Shown here: one piece after another, positions 1-9,086 of the stretch
Layout: each line of letters opens with the position of its first letter
Numbering within the stretch: the first letter of the stretch is position 1
Source of the DNA: Prochlorococcus marinus
Lineage (GTDB): Bacteria > Cyanobacteriota > Cyanobacteriia > PCC-6307 > Cyanobiaceae
Assembly (NCBI RefSeq): GCF_001180305.1
Contig: NZ_CVSX01000041.1
Location: 1 to 64,000, forward strand
Length of the DNA: 64,000 nucleotides
Direction: 5' to 3'
Translations under genes and position numbers: made by a program
The notes under the pieces: model-generated
Databases searched by the model: none
Told to the model about the DNA's origin: nothing
Seen by the model: the letters and a program-made list of their open reading frames with translations, nothing else

Positions 1-237
1 GTGGCAATTGCTCGAGCTTTATCTGCTAACCCAAAACTTTTACTAGCCGATGAGCCAACTTCAGCTTTAGATAGCGTCACAGGTAGAGAAATAGTATCCC
101 TTTTAAGAAAACTAGCTAAAGAGCAAAATTGCTCTGTACTTATGGTCACTCATGATCCAAGAATTTCTGATATGGCAGATAGGATATTAAATATGGAAGA
201 CGGTAAAATATATAGTGCCCATGGTGAGCTAGTATAA
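1..237 (+). CDS. ABC transporter ATP-binding protein, DevA/LolD type (C-terminal part)
   Basis: This is the 3' end of a gene that begins outside the window. The first visible residues (VAIARAL) are the tail of the ABC signature helix, so the GTG at base 1 is an internal codon and not a start. The Walker B stretch LLLADEPTSALD lies at visible residues 13-24, with the D-loop at its end, and the switch histidine is in VTHD near residue 50. The ADEPT/SALD wording fits the MacB/LolD/DevA exporter subfamily (known family feature). The protein would energise a membrane-fusion-protein exporter; its permease and adaptor partners should lie upstream. Confidence 0.85.
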   Translation: MAIARALSANPKLLLADEPTSALDSVTGREIVSLLRKLAKEQNCSVLMVTHDPRISDMADRILNMEDGKIYSAHGELV

Positions 238-255
238 TTAAAAGTAAAAATTTTC

Positions 256-405
256 ATGTCTAAGAGAAGGAATCTAAAAAAAGAGAAGCAAGAACGTAAT
301 CGAGCTTATGCTAGAAAGTTCAAAAAAAGGAAATTAAGAACTGATGGTAGACCTGATGGTGGAAATGTTACAGGTACAGTAAATAATGGAGGGGCGGCTG
401 ATTAG
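256..405 (+). CDS. Small basic conserved protein, 49 aa
   Basis: The frame encodes 49 residues. It opens MSKRRNLKKEKQERNRAYAR, continues with a second run of Lys/Arg, and ends in a Gly/Asn/Asp tail (TVNNGGAAD). The N-terminal 30 residues are extremely basic and probably helical, which suggests nucleic-acid or ribosome contact, but this is inference. It begins 18 bp after the ABC ATPase. I do not recognise a named family. Sensible codon use and the tight position between two real genes support it being real. Confidence 0.6.
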   Translation: MSKRRNLKKEKQERNRAYARKFKKRKLRTDGRPDGGNVTGTVNNGGAAD

Positions 406-460
406 TAAATATCTTTTTTTATCCTTTTGGATTCCTATTATGCATATTTAAAGCGTGATC

Positions 461-1372
461 ATGAATGTAAGTATTGTTATCCCGACTTACAATAGAAAAC
501 CTATATTAGAGAAATGTCTCGTTGCGCTTGAGAATCAAAAGTTAAATTCAAATATCAGTAATTATGAAGTAATAGTTGTTGATGATGGATCTACTGATGG
601 AACAAGCTCATGGATAAAAAACAATAAAGCTAATCTGCCTCACGTGGTTTTATATCAACAAAAACATGGAGGACCCGCACTGGGAAGAAATCTTGGTGTA
701 ATTAAGTCAAAATATGAAATTATTATATTTATTGATAGCGATCTTATCGTATTAGATAATTTTATAACCAGTCACGTGGATAAATTACTTTTCTACTGGA
801 ATAAAAATGACAAAAAATGTTTTACCTATGGATCAGTGGTTAATACATCTAATTTTCTAAATCCTCAGAGTGAAAAATATAAAATACTGGACAAATCTTT
901 TGCTTATTTTGCTACTGGGAATGTTGCTATATCTAAAGAATTAATTTTAAGCGTAGGCTTATTCGATGCTTCTTTTAGTCTTTATGGTTGGGAGGATCTA
1001 GAACTTGGAGAAAGATTAAGAAAAATAGGAACAAAATTAATTAAATGTCCAAATGCAGTAGGTTTTCATTGGCATCCACCATTTAATTGCGAACAAATAA
1101 AATCATTAATAGCTCAAGAAAAAGAGAGAGCAAAAATGGCGTTAGTTTTTTATAAAAAACATCCAAATTTAAGGGTCAGATTTATGATTCAATTAACTCC
1201 TCTTCATAATTTACTTTGGCATATTCTTTGCTTGGGAGGACTCATCAGTGTTGAGAGAATCCTTCCTTTGTTGCGCTATCTAGTTAATTTAAGAAGAAAT
1301 AGACTCGCTCTTGAAATACTCAGGATCCCTTTAAATATGATTTACATTAATCAGTTAACTAAATCAAGATAA
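461..1372 (+). CDS. Family 2 glycosyltransferase
   Basis: A GT-A glycosyltransferase that should move a sugar from a nucleotide-sugar donor to a cell-surface glycan or lipid. Visible motifs are SIVIPTYNR at residues 4-12, VVDDGSTDGT at 39-48, the metal-binding DSD at 92-94 and the acceptor-side GWEDLELG at 176-183. Its 303 residues match the family. The C-terminus (about 240-300) is basic and hydrophobic, as in membrane-associated members. I chose the ATG that gives MNVSIVIPTY; a GTG six bases upstream is the alternative. Acceptor and donor cannot be told from sequence. Confidence 0.88.
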   Translation: MNVSIVIPTYNRKPILEKCLVALENQKLNSNISNYEVIVVDDGSTDGTSSWIKNNKANLPHVVLYQQKHGGPALGRNLGVIKSKYEIIIFIDSDLIVLDNFITSHVDKLLFYWNKNDKKCFTYGSVVNTSNFLNPQSEKYKILDKSFAYFATGNVAISKELILSVGLFDASFSLYGWEDLELGERLRKIGTKLIKCPNAVGFHWHPPFNCEQIKSLIAQEKERAKMALVFYKKHPNLRVRFMIQLTPLHNLLWHILCLGGLISVERILPLLRYLVNLRRNRLALEILRIPLNMIYINQLTKSR

Positions 1373-1400
1373 AAAACTTTTAGAAATACACATCACTTGC

Positions 1401-1406
1401 TACAAT
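1401..1406 (+). promoter_or_regulatory. Putative extended -10 element for rpsB
   Basis: TACAAT preceded by TG and one base (TGCTACAAT) gives an extended -10 match about 100 bp before the rpsB start. No convincing -35 hexamer is seen. A transcript starting here would carry the inverted-repeat leader described next. This is inferred from consensus only. Confidence 0.4.
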
Positions 1407-1435
1407 TATTAAAAATTAAATCCACACATCTGACA

Positions 1436-1491
1436 GTTTCGGGTGATTTATTTAATATAAATTCCCCGTCGGATGGAGGCTAACCCGAAAC
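1436..1491 (+). promoter_or_regulatory. Structured leader of rpsB (9-bp inverted repeat)
   Basis: GTTTCGGGT at 1436-1444 is perfectly complementary to ACCCGAAAC at 1483-1491, closing a roughly 38-nt loop that contains a GGAGG at 1475-1479. The structure ends 10 bases before the rpsB ATG. The stem is far more G+C-rich than its surroundings. Ribosomal protein S2 operons elsewhere are known to be autoregulated through a 5' leader; that this is such an element is inference. Confidence 0.55.
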
Positions 1492-1501
1492 CTTTTAAAT
1501 T

Positions 1502-2206
1502 ATGGCTGTTGTATCACTATCTGAAATGATGGAAGCTGGTGCTCATTTTGGGCATCAGACTAGACGTTGGAATCCCAAGATGTCTAAGTATATTTATTGT
1601 GCGAGGAATGGAGTACATATAATTGATCTTGTGAAAACTGCGTTGTGTATGAACAACGCATATAAATGGACGAGAAATGCAGCAAAAAGTGGTAAACGGT
1701 TCCTTTTTGTCGGCACCAAAAAACAAGCATCAGATGTTGTAGCCCAAGAAGCTACTCGTTGTGGAGCTGCATATGTAAATCAAAGATGGCTAGGAGGCAT
1801 GTTGACAAATTGGACAACTATGAAAGCTAGGATTGAAAGATTGAAGGATCTTGAAAGAATGGAAAGTAGTGGTTCAATTGCGATGAGACCTAAAAAAGAA
1901 GCTGCAGTTTTAAGGAGAGAACTTGAAAGATTACAAAAATACTTAGGTGGACTTAAAGGCATGAGAAGATTGCCTGACGTAGTTGTTCTGGTTGACCAGA
2001 GAAGAGAATCTAATGCAGTACTTGAAGCTAGGAAATTAGATATCTCATTGGTATCTATGTTGGATACAAATTGTGATCCAGATTTATGTGAAGTTCCAAT
2101 TCCATGTAACGATGATGCTGTTAGATCTGTTCAACTTATTTTAGGACGACTTGCAGATGCCATAAATGAAGGCCGCAAGGGTTCTAATTCCGAAAGAAAA
2201 AATTAA
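1502..2206 (+). CDS. rpsB: 30S ribosomal protein S2
   Basis: S2 binds the 30S head-body junction and helps recruit S1. The 234-residue protein begins [19 protein letters not shown] and carries the S2 signature around [12 protein letters not shown] and [10 protein letters not shown], then FVGTKKQA and [11 protein letters not shown]. Length fits bacterial S2. It lies 42 bp upstream of tsf, the standard rpsB-tsf operon. A strong inverted repeat in its leader suggests autogenous control. Confidence 0.97.
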   Translation: MAVVSLSEMMEAGAHFGHQTRRWNPKMSKYIYCARNGVHIIDLVKTALCMNNAYKWTRNAAKSGKRFLFVGTKKQASDVVAQEATRCGAAYVNQRWLGGMLTNWTTMKARIERLKDLERMESSGSIAMRPKKEAAVLRRELERLQKYLGGLKGMRRLPDVVVLVDQRRESNAVLEARKLDISLVSMLDTNCDPDLCEVPIPCNDDAVRSVQLILGRLADAINEGRKGSNSERKN

Positions 2207-2248
2207 ATTTCAATTTAAAACTTACTAATTACTTTTTTTATTAATTCA

Positions 2249-2905
2249 ATGGGAAACATTACAGCAAAACTTGTAAAAGATCTTAGAGATAAGACTGGCG
2301 CAGGAATGATGGATTGCAAAAAAGCACTAAACGAAACCGATGGAAATGTCGATAAAGCTTTAGAGTGGTTGAGGAAAAAAGGCATAGCTAGTGCCGATAA
2401 GAAATCTGGAAGAGTTGCTGCTGAAGGCTCAATTGGTAGTTATATACATACTGGTTCAAGAGTAGGCGTTCTACTAGAGTTGAATTGCGAAACTGATTTT
2501 GTTGCGAGAGGCGATATATTCCAATCTCTTTTGAAAGATGTTTCAATGCAGGTAGCAGCCTGCCCGAATGTTGAGTATGTCTCAATCGATGAAATCCCTG
2601 AAGATGTTGTGGAGAAAGAAAAGCAGATTGAAATGGGTAGAGAAGATTTATCAGGTAAACCAGAACAAATTAAAGAAAAAATAGTTGAAGGGAGAATAGC
2701 TAAAAGACTAAATGAACTGGTTTTGCTTTCACAACCTTATATTAAAGATAGTTCTCTTTCCGTTGAGGAGCTTGTTAAACAAGCAGCTGCAAAAATTGGA
2801 GAAAATATAAAAGTAAGACGCTTCACAAGATATACTTTGGGTGAAGGTATTGAAAAAAGTCAAATGGACTTTGCTGAAGAGGTTGCATCAATGCAGTCAA
2901 ATTAG
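2249..2905 (+). CDS. tsf: Translation elongation factor Ts
   Basis: EF-Ts exchanges GDP for GTP on EF-Tu. The UBA-like N-terminus is clear ([20 protein letters not shown], then [14 protein letters not shown]), followed by the core motif [14 protein letters not shown]. At 218 residues it is the short form usual in cyanobacteria and lacks part of the dimerisation region of the E. coli protein (about 280 residues). It is followed after 5 bp by an uncharacterised gene, consistent with a four-gene transcript rpsB-tsf-hypothetical-recG. Confidence 0.97.
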   Translation: MGNITAKLVKDLRDKTGAGMMDCKKALNETDGNVDKALEWLRKKGIASADKKSGRVAAEGSIGSYIHTGSRVGVLLELNCETDFVARGDIFQSLLKDVSMQVAACPNVEYVSIDEIPEDVVEKEKQIEMGREDLSGKPEQIKEKIVEGRIAKRLNELVLLSQPYIKDSSLSVEELVKQAAAKIGENIKVRRFTRYTLGEGIEKSQMDFAEEVASMQSN

Positions 2906-2910
2906 TTACT

Positions 2911-3987
2911 TTGAATATTTTGAATAATTGCGTAGATTTAGATAAGATCAATTCTCAATTAAAGAGAGCAGAGATTCAAAAAAGTAAATTAATCTGCAAT
3001 ATCTATAGGGAATATGAACTTTACCTGAGAATTGTAAGAGATTTACTCTCTAGTTCTGTAGAAAAAGGAATTAACCAAATATGTAGCTATCCACCAACTA
3101 AAGACAATTTATTAGATGCAAATGAATTTTTTGGCCCCTTTGAAAAAAATATAAGTAACCAAATTTATACTTATTTACCTTTATTAACAGTAGAACAATT
3201 AAAAATAAATATAGTTGAAAAAAACATTCAAAAAGAGATTAAATTTAATAATTTAGGAATTTTTAAGAAAGCAAATGATTACCAAAAAGAAAGATTTCTT
3301 TCTGATTATAATTTTCAACTAGAAGAATCTGTTCAGTTCCAGATTAGTGAGGACATTTCAAATAGATCTGAGTATTATCAAGCTGAAAGTAATGAGAAAT
3401 TCGTTTCAATCGATTTAGATAATAATGACCATAGTAATTTTTTTTCTAATAACAATATTATTGAAAATACAGGATTAGAAAAACAGTTTATTTCATCCCT
3501 ACTGGAATTATTAGAGGAAGTTAAGAATGATAAGACAAGTTATTCAGAAAAAAACAAAATCAATCAACTAGATACTTCACCTAAACATCAGAGCCTTAAA
3601 ATTTTTGATTCAATTGACATGTCTTTGGAAAATTTACTATTGGATTTTTCATACGAAATTAATCAAGAATTATTTAAAGCTAAATTAATTAAAAAGATTA
3701 TATCTAAAGATTCCTTTTATTACTTAGTCAGCAAAAAATTGATGCTAAAACATCCATATGCGTTTGTTATTTATTTCGAATTCAATGAGAATTATTCAAC
3801 GACAAATAGCAAAAAACCTCTAAAGATTATTTTCTTTAATATATCTACCATTGAGCTTGAATTTAAAAATTTAAATCTTTCTATCCAAAGGAACAAAATA
3901 AATGAACTAAAAAATCAATTTCAGCGTTTGATTAAAAAAGAGACATACTGGAGGCAAAAAGAAATAACTTTGAATAGGATACGATGA
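2911..3987 (+). CDS. Conserved hypothetical protein between tsf and recG
   Basis: The 358-residue product is not one I can assign to a function. It starts at TTG only 5 bp after tsf. It is rich in Asn, Lys, Ile and Phe. The N-terminal third (KINSQLKRAEIQKSKLICNI and on) looks helical, a polar linker with many Asn/Ser spans about 130-230, and the C-terminal third looks more folded. There is no signal peptide, membrane segment or recognisable motif. The long low-complexity linker suggests two domains. Cotranscription with tsf and recG is inferred from spacing. Confidence 0.75.
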   Translation: MNILNNCVDLDKINSQLKRAEIQKSKLICNIYREYELYLRIVRDLLSSSVEKGINQICSYPPTKDNLLDANEFFGPFEKNISNQIYTYLPLLTVEQLKINIVEKNIQKEIKFNNLGIFKKANDYQKERFLSDYNFQLEESVQFQISEDISNRSEYYQAESNEKFVSIDLDNNDHSNFFSNNNIIENTGLEKQFISSLLELLEEVKNDKTSYSEKNKINQLDTSPKHQSLKIFDSIDMSLENLLLDFSYEINQELFKAKLIKKIISKDSFYYLVSKKLMLKHPYAFVIYFEFNENYSTTNSKKPLKIIFFNISTIELEFKNLNLSIQRNKINELKNQFQRLIKKETYWRQKEITLNRIR

Positions 3988-4008
3988 AAAAGATAACTCT
4001 TTTCACTT

Positions 4009-6465
4009 GTGAATAGTTTTAAGAATAATAATAAATTAATTAAAGATTGGATAAGAACCCTTCAGAAGTCTCTAACAATTGAAACGGAAAACAAATTCAT
4101 CAATACATTAGGAAGAAAAAGATATTTTAATGATTACTTACATCAATCACTGACAAAATTAGATAATCTAACTTTACCAGAAGAATATTTGAGTATATTT
4201 AGTGATTTTTCCAGAAAATATTATGAATACGATCAATTGGATGTTCTTCAAAGGAAAAGGTTAATTATAGATACAAGAAAAAGTCTCTATAAACTTGGTA
4301 AAACTTTAGAAATAGATACTTCTAAAAGAATTTCTAATACTGTTTTTCTAAATAAAACTGATTCAAGTTTATCTCTTGATTCAGATATTTCATTAATAAA
4401 AAATGTTGGCAAAGTTTATAAAAATAAGCTTAATGAATTAGGCATCTTTTCAATAAAAGATCTAATAAATTATTTCCCAAGAACTTATTTAGATTATACA
4501 AATAGAGTTAAGATAAAGAATTTGAAACCAGATAATTTATATACGTGTATTGCCAATATCAAAAGATTTTATATTTATAAGAGTAAAAAGAACATTAATT
4601 TATCAATAATGAACTTTGTAGTTTCTGATGAAACATCTTCAATAAAAGTTACAAAATTTTTCTTAGGCAAGAGATTTAGATCTTACTCCTTCTTATCCTC
4701 TCAAAAATCTTTGTATACTCCTGGAACTAAATTAGCAATATCAGGTAAGGTTAAATTCACCGAGTATGGCAAATCTTTTGTAGATCCGCAGCTTGAAATT
4801 CTTAAGGATAATAATGACAATTTTAATTTCTCAGGAAAAATTTTACCCTTGTATTCATTAGCAGAAGCGTTATCAAATACGAGTTTTATAAAAATCATAA
4901 AAAAGATACTAGTTTATGCAAAAAAATATCCAGATATTTTAAACCAAAAACAACTTGATTCATTATCTTTATTATCTAAAGGAGAGTCTTTGATTAATAT
5001 TCATTTACCACGAACTCAAGAAGCACTGATTGAGTCAAAAAAACGTTTGGTTTTTGACGAATTGTATCTTTTGCAAATAAAGTTCCTGCTTAGAAAAAGA
5101 AAGAAAAATAAAAATGTAATTGTTAAACAATTTCCACAAAAAAAATCTTTACTAAAAAAATTTATAAATACCTTTCCTTTTGATCTAACAAAATCTCAAG
5201 TCAATGTTTTAAGTGAAATTAAGAAAGATTTATCTAATCCCTTACCAATGTCAAGATTGCTACAGGGGGATGTTGGAAGCGGTAAAACTATTATTGCAAT
5301 TGCATCTCTTTTAATTGTTAATGAAAAAAACCTTCAAGGTGCTTTTATGGCTCCAACTGAAGTATTGGCAGAACAACATTATAAAAATTTATTAAAGTAT
5401 TTAAACCCACTTTTAGTATCAGTTGAACTTCTTACTGGAAATACTACTCAAAAAAAGAGAAAAGAAATTCTCTCGAATTTGAGTAATGGACAAATTGATA
5501 TCCTTGTAGGTACTCATGCTTTAATTGAAGATAAAGTTATCTTCAATTCTTTGGGGATGGTAGTAATTGATGAACAACATAGGTTTGGAGTTACTCAAAG
5601 AAATAGATTACTCAATAAAGGGGATAATACCAACTTGTTATCAATGACAGCAACACCAATTCCAAGAACACTTGCACTTTCAATTTATGGTGATTTAGAT
5701 GTTAGTCAAATTACAGAACTTCCTCCCGGGAGAGTTCCTATTAAAACAAAAATAATTTCAGAAGATCATTTAACTAATTTGTTCAAAAGTGTTAAAGATG
5801 AGGTCAGTAATGGAAGGCAAGCTTATGTGATTTTGCCTCTTATAGAAGATTCAGAAAAAATGAATTTAAGTTCTGCAAAGAAGATATTTAAATATCTATC
5901 AGAGGAAGTCTTTTTTAAGGAAAAAGTTGGGTTATTACATGGCAAATTAAATTCACAAGAAAAGAATGAAGTTATTAATTCTTTTTTAAATAATGAAATT
6001 AATATATTGGTTTCAACTACTGTGATTGAAGTTGGAATTGATGTGCCTAATGCCACAATTATGATTATTTATAATTCGGAAAGATTCGGATTGTCACAGC
6101 TACATCAACTAAGGGGGAGAGTTGGTAGGGGATCAACAAAATCATTTTGTTATCTGGTAACCTCTGATAAAAATGGATTAGAAAACAAAAGGCTATGTGT
6201 TTTGCAAAAATCAAATGATGGCTTTTATATTGCCGAAAAAGATTTGGAGTTTAGAGGTCCCGGACAGATCTTAGGATATAGACAATCTGGATTGCCTGAT
6301 TTTGTACTAGACAATTTACCAAACAACAAATTTCTAATTGAAAAGGCTCGTGAAGAGGCTATTAAGGTTGTTAGTAATGATCCTGATCTAAAGGATAATA
6401 TAGTTTTAAGGAATATCATAATTAATAATTCTGATAATAAATTTATTCATGATTTCTTGAATTGA
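4009..6465 (+). CDS. recG: ATP-dependent DNA helicase RecG
   Basis: RecG remodels stalled replication forks and Holliday junctions. An N-terminal extension of about 130 residues precedes the wedge/OB domain (LKPDNLYTCIANIK and on, about 165-270). The superfamily 2 helicase motifs follow: GDVGSGKT (motif I, about 420), APTEVLAEQH (Ia), VIDEQHRFGV (DEQH-type motif II, about 520), MTATPIPRTLAL (III) and QLRGRVGRG (VI, about 700). The RecG/Mfd-type TRG region follows at FRGPGQILGYRQSGLPDF. The start is GTG, 21 bp after the previous gene. Its 818 residues match the cyanobacterial form. Confidence 0.95.
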   Translation: MNSFKNNNKLIKDWIRTLQKSLTIETENKFINTLGRKRYFNDYLHQSLTKLDNLTLPEEYLSIFSDFSRKYYEYDQLDVLQRKRLIIDTRKSLYKLGKTLEIDTSKRISNTVFLNKTDSSLSLDSDISLIKNVGKVYKNKLNELGIFSIKDLINYFPRTYLDYTNRVKIKNLKPDNLYTCIANIKRFYIYKSKKNINLSIMNFVVSDETSSIKVTKFFLGKRFRSYSFLSSQKSLYTPGTKLAISGKVKFTEYGKSFVDPQLEILKDNNDNFNFSGKILPLYSLAEALSNTSFIKIIKKILVYAKKYPDILNQKQLDSLSLLSKGESLINIHLPRTQEALIESKKRLVFDELYLLQIKFLLRKRKKNKNVIVKQFPQKKSLLKKFINTFPFDLTKSQVNVLSEIKKDLSNPLPMSRLLQGDVGSGKTIIAIASLLIVNEKNLQGAFMAPTEVLAEQHYKNLLKYLNPLLVSVELLTGNTTQKKRKEILSNLSNGQIDILVGTHALIEDKVIFNSLGMVVIDEQHRFGVTQRNRLLNKGDNTNLLSMTATPIPRTLALSIYGDLDVSQITELPPGRVPIKTKIISEDHLTNLFKSVKDEVSNGRQAYVILPLIEDSEKMNLSSAKKIFKYLSEEVFFKEKVGLLHGKLNSQEKNEVINSFLNNEINILVSTTVIEVGIDVPNATIMIIYNSERFGLSQLHQLRGRVGRGSTKSFCYLVTSDKNGLENKRLCVLQKSNDGFYIAEKDLEFRGPGQILGYRQSGLPDFVLDNLPNNKFLIEKAREEAIKVVSNDPDLKDNIVLRNIIINNSDNKFIHDFLN

Positions 6466-6524
6466 AAATTATCATTGTCATTTTTTTTAAATATATGCAA
6501 CTATAGATTAATTGTAAATTTTAT

Positions 6525-7208
6525 TTGAAAGTTTGGAATAATATACCAATTAAAGATAATGGAGATCAACTTATAGCTATACCTAGCTACTTAAAAGTTG
6601 TAGATCCTCACCCTTACTTTCATTTAGGAGCACCTTACAAAGATCGAAATTCTATTTGGAAATTAAGAGAGGAGGTCGTTAATAGATTAGTACAAGTAAA
6701 TGACTACTTGATATCAAAGAATAGTTTTTATCTTTTAATTTATGACAGTTGGCGACCTTTAGAAGTCCAAGAATTTATGTTCAAAAGAGCATTTTTATTA
6801 GAGTGTGAAAAATCGAATAATGATGTTTCTTTAAAAAATATGAAATCCTATCCATCTATTTTAAAAAAAGTTGAAAAATTTTGGGCGTACCCTTCTTACG
6901 ACCCTAGGTGTCCTCCACCTCATTCAACTGGTGGAGCATTGGATGTTTGTTTATCTGATAAAGATGGAAATCTTTTAGAGATGGGAGGCGAAGTTGATCA
7001 AATGGATGAGACATCAAATCCTGATTATTATAAAAACATAAAGAATGAAGAAGCAATTATTTGGAATGGTAGAAGAAATTCTTTGAGGGAAATTATGACC
7101 AAATTTGGATTTGCGCAACATCCAAATGAATGGTGGCATTTTAGTTATGGTGATCAATTATGGGCTTGGAGAAATAAAAAAGCAAATGCTATTTATGGAA
7201 AAATATAA
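6525..7208 (+). CDS. D-alanyl-D-alanine dipeptidase, VanX/DdpX-like (peptidase family M15D)
   Basis: A zinc dipeptidase expected to cleave D-Ala-D-Ala, probably in peptidoglycan turnover since no vancomycin cluster is present. SWRPLEVQ provides the catalytic Arg region, PHSTGGALDVCL the His and Asp zinc ligands, and NEWWHFSYG the catalytic Glu and third ligand. There is no signal peptide, so it is probably cytoplasmic. The start is TTG; no better ATG exists before the conserved N-terminus. It lies 59 bp after recG and converges on sir with a 6-bp gap. Confidence 0.85.
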   Translation: MKVWNNIPIKDNGDQLIAIPSYLKVVDPHPYFHLGAPYKDRNSIWKLREEVVNRLVQVNDYLISKNSFYLLIYDSWRPLEVQEFMFKRAFLLECEKSNNDVSLKNMKSYPSILKKVEKFWAYPSYDPRCPPPHSTGGALDVCLSDKDGNLLEMGGEVDQMDETSNPDYYKNIKNEEAIIWNGRRNSLREIMTKFGFAQHPNEWWHFSYGDQLWAWRNKKANAIYGKI

Positions 7209-7214
7209 ATTCAC

Positions 7215-8999
7215 TTAGACTGCATTTAGCAAATTCAAAATAAACTTTTCATCTTGCGAATTTATAAAATCTCCAAAATCTAAATCTGAACTGTTTTTCC
7301 AACAGTCAAATAATGGTTGAATAGTTTTTTCTAAATCATCTAATTCCATTTTTTGTAAGAATGGTTTTGCCAGCCTTTGTAGATTTTTACTTCCCCCCAA
7401 CCATAATTGGTATTTGTTTTGACCACTACCTACAAGTGCTAATTCTGCCATATAAGGTCTTGTACATCCATTTGGACAACCTGTCATCCTAAATAGTATT
7501 GTCTTTTCTATTTTCAGATCTAATAGTAATTTTTCAATTCTTTTTAATACATCAGGTAAAATTCTTTCTGCTTCTGTCATCGCAAGACCGCAAAGCGGTA
7601 ATGCTGGACAAGCTAAGGCATGTCTTTGTATTTCATTAATGTCTTCTAAATTGTCGTATCCAATATTTGCAAGATCTTTTTTGATCTTACTTTTATGTTT
7701 ATTTACAATATTGCAAAGTAAGATATCTTGATTAGGTGTAAGTCTCAAATCAAGATTATATTTTTTTACGATACTAGCAATAATATTCTTCTTTTCCCCG
7801 GATAATCTCCCTGATAATAAAGGTAACCCTACGAAATATGAAGTTTTATCTTGTTTATGCCAGCCTAGATAATCAATAAGAACTTGTTTAGGTTCTTTTC
7901 TGATATTTTTAATTTCTTTTTTGAAATACTTTTCTAAAAGTAACTTTTTGAACCATTTAATACCTTTTCTGTGAATAAGGTATTTCATTCTTGAATTTTT
8001 TCTTGATTTTCTATCACCATAATCTCTTTGAATAGCCACAATGCTTTGTATTAATTCAAAAATATCTTGCTCTTCAACATATCCAAGTGGATCTGCAATT
8101 CTGGCGAATGTTTCTTCATTATTATGTGTGCGTCCCATGCCACCTCCAACATAGAAGTTGCAGCCTTCTAATTTCCCATCTTCTGAAGTAAAAGCAACTA
8201 TTCCGATATCATTAGTAAGAAGGTCAACTGAATTATCTCCGGGTACAGTAACAGCACATTTGAATTTTCTAGGTAAATAACTTGATCCATAGAGGGGCTC
8301 ATCTTTTATTCCGCTAAATACATTGTCCTTAAATTGAAGTTTCCTTATGGCTTCAATATCGTTGTCGGGCTTTATGGTGTACTCTAAATCCCCATCAGCC
8401 CAAAGCTCTAAAAATGTACCCTGTCCTGCCATTGGAGTGAGGAGGTCTGCAACTTTTTTAGCTAAAGCTCTTGCAATATTGTATTTTGGCGAATCAAATG
8501 GGGCTGCTGGGGCCATTACGTTTCTATTTATGTCTCCACATGCAGCTAATGTTGAGCCCATTGAATTCACAATTGTTCCTATAACTTTTTTTAGATTTTC
8601 CTTTCTAATCCCATGCATTTGAAATGCTTGCCTTGTTGTTGCCCTAAGTGATCCATTACCTAGCTTGTCAGCTAATTCATCTAACGCTAAAAATAATTTT
8701 CCTGGTATTTCACCACCTGGACTTCTTAATCGAAGCATCATTTGCCAATCTTTACTTTTGCCAGGCTTTCTATTTTCCCTATTATCTTGTTGATAACTAC
8801 CATGAAATTTCAATAATTGAACAGCATCATTAGTAAAGTGATCGCTATCATTTATTAATTCTGTAGCAAGTGGTTCTCTAAGAAATTGGCTACTTTTCTT
8901 GAAATTTTCAAACTTAGATACTTCTAATCCATTTGCCAAACAAACTGTTTCTTCTTTGGCAGGATCTTTTTTCTTTTTTACTTTCTCAACCTTGATCAA
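7215..8999 (-). CDS. sir: Ferredoxin-sulfite reductase
   Basis: Reduces sulfite to sulfide with six electrons from ferredoxin, the last step of assimilatory sulfate reduction. The coupled 4Fe-4S/siroheme ligands are visible as a C-x5-C (CPALPLC, about 463-469) and a C-x3-C (GCPNGC, about 505-511). The siroheme-binding region LRATTRQAFQMHGI lies near 120-135, and RGARN-like basic stretches are replaced by DRKSRKNSRMKYL. Length (594) fits the ferredoxin type and there is no flavin domain. It is divergent from glyS across 87 bp. Confidence 0.93.
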   Translation of the reverse strand: MIKVEKVKKKKDPAKEETVCLANGLEVSKFENFKKSSQFLREPLATELINDSDHFTNDAVQLLKFHGSYQQDNRENRKPGKSKDWQMMLRLRSPGGEIPGKLFLALDELADKLGNGSLRATTRQAFQMHGIRKENLKKVIGTIVNSMGSTLAACGDINRNVMAPAAPFDSPKYNIARALAKKVADLLTPMAGQGTFLELWADGDLEYTIKPDNDIEAIRKLQFKDNVFSGIKDEPLYGSSYLPRKFKCAVTVPGDNSVDLLTNDIGIVAFTSEDGKLEGCNFYVGGGMGRTHNNEETFARIADPLGYVEEQDIFELIQSIVAIQRDYGDRKSRKNSRMKYLIHRKGIKWFKKLLLEKYFKKEIKNIRKEPKQVLIDYLGWHKQDKTSYFVGLPLLSGRLSGEKKNIIASIVKKYNLDLRLTPNQDILLCNIVNKHKSKIKKDLANIGYDNLEDINEIQRHALACPALPLCGLAMTEAERILPDVLKRIEKLLLDLKIEKTILFRMTGCPNGCTRPYMAELALVGSGQNKYQLWLGGSKNLQRLAKPFLQKMELDDLEKTIQPLFDCWKNSSDLDFGDFINSQDEKFILNLLNAV

Positions 9000-9086
9000 C
9001 GGACCAAAACATATCTCTTTTTATACATTAGCGAAAAGCTTATTTAACTGGTAGTAAATTATAGTAATAGGAGTTAAAATTTTTTC

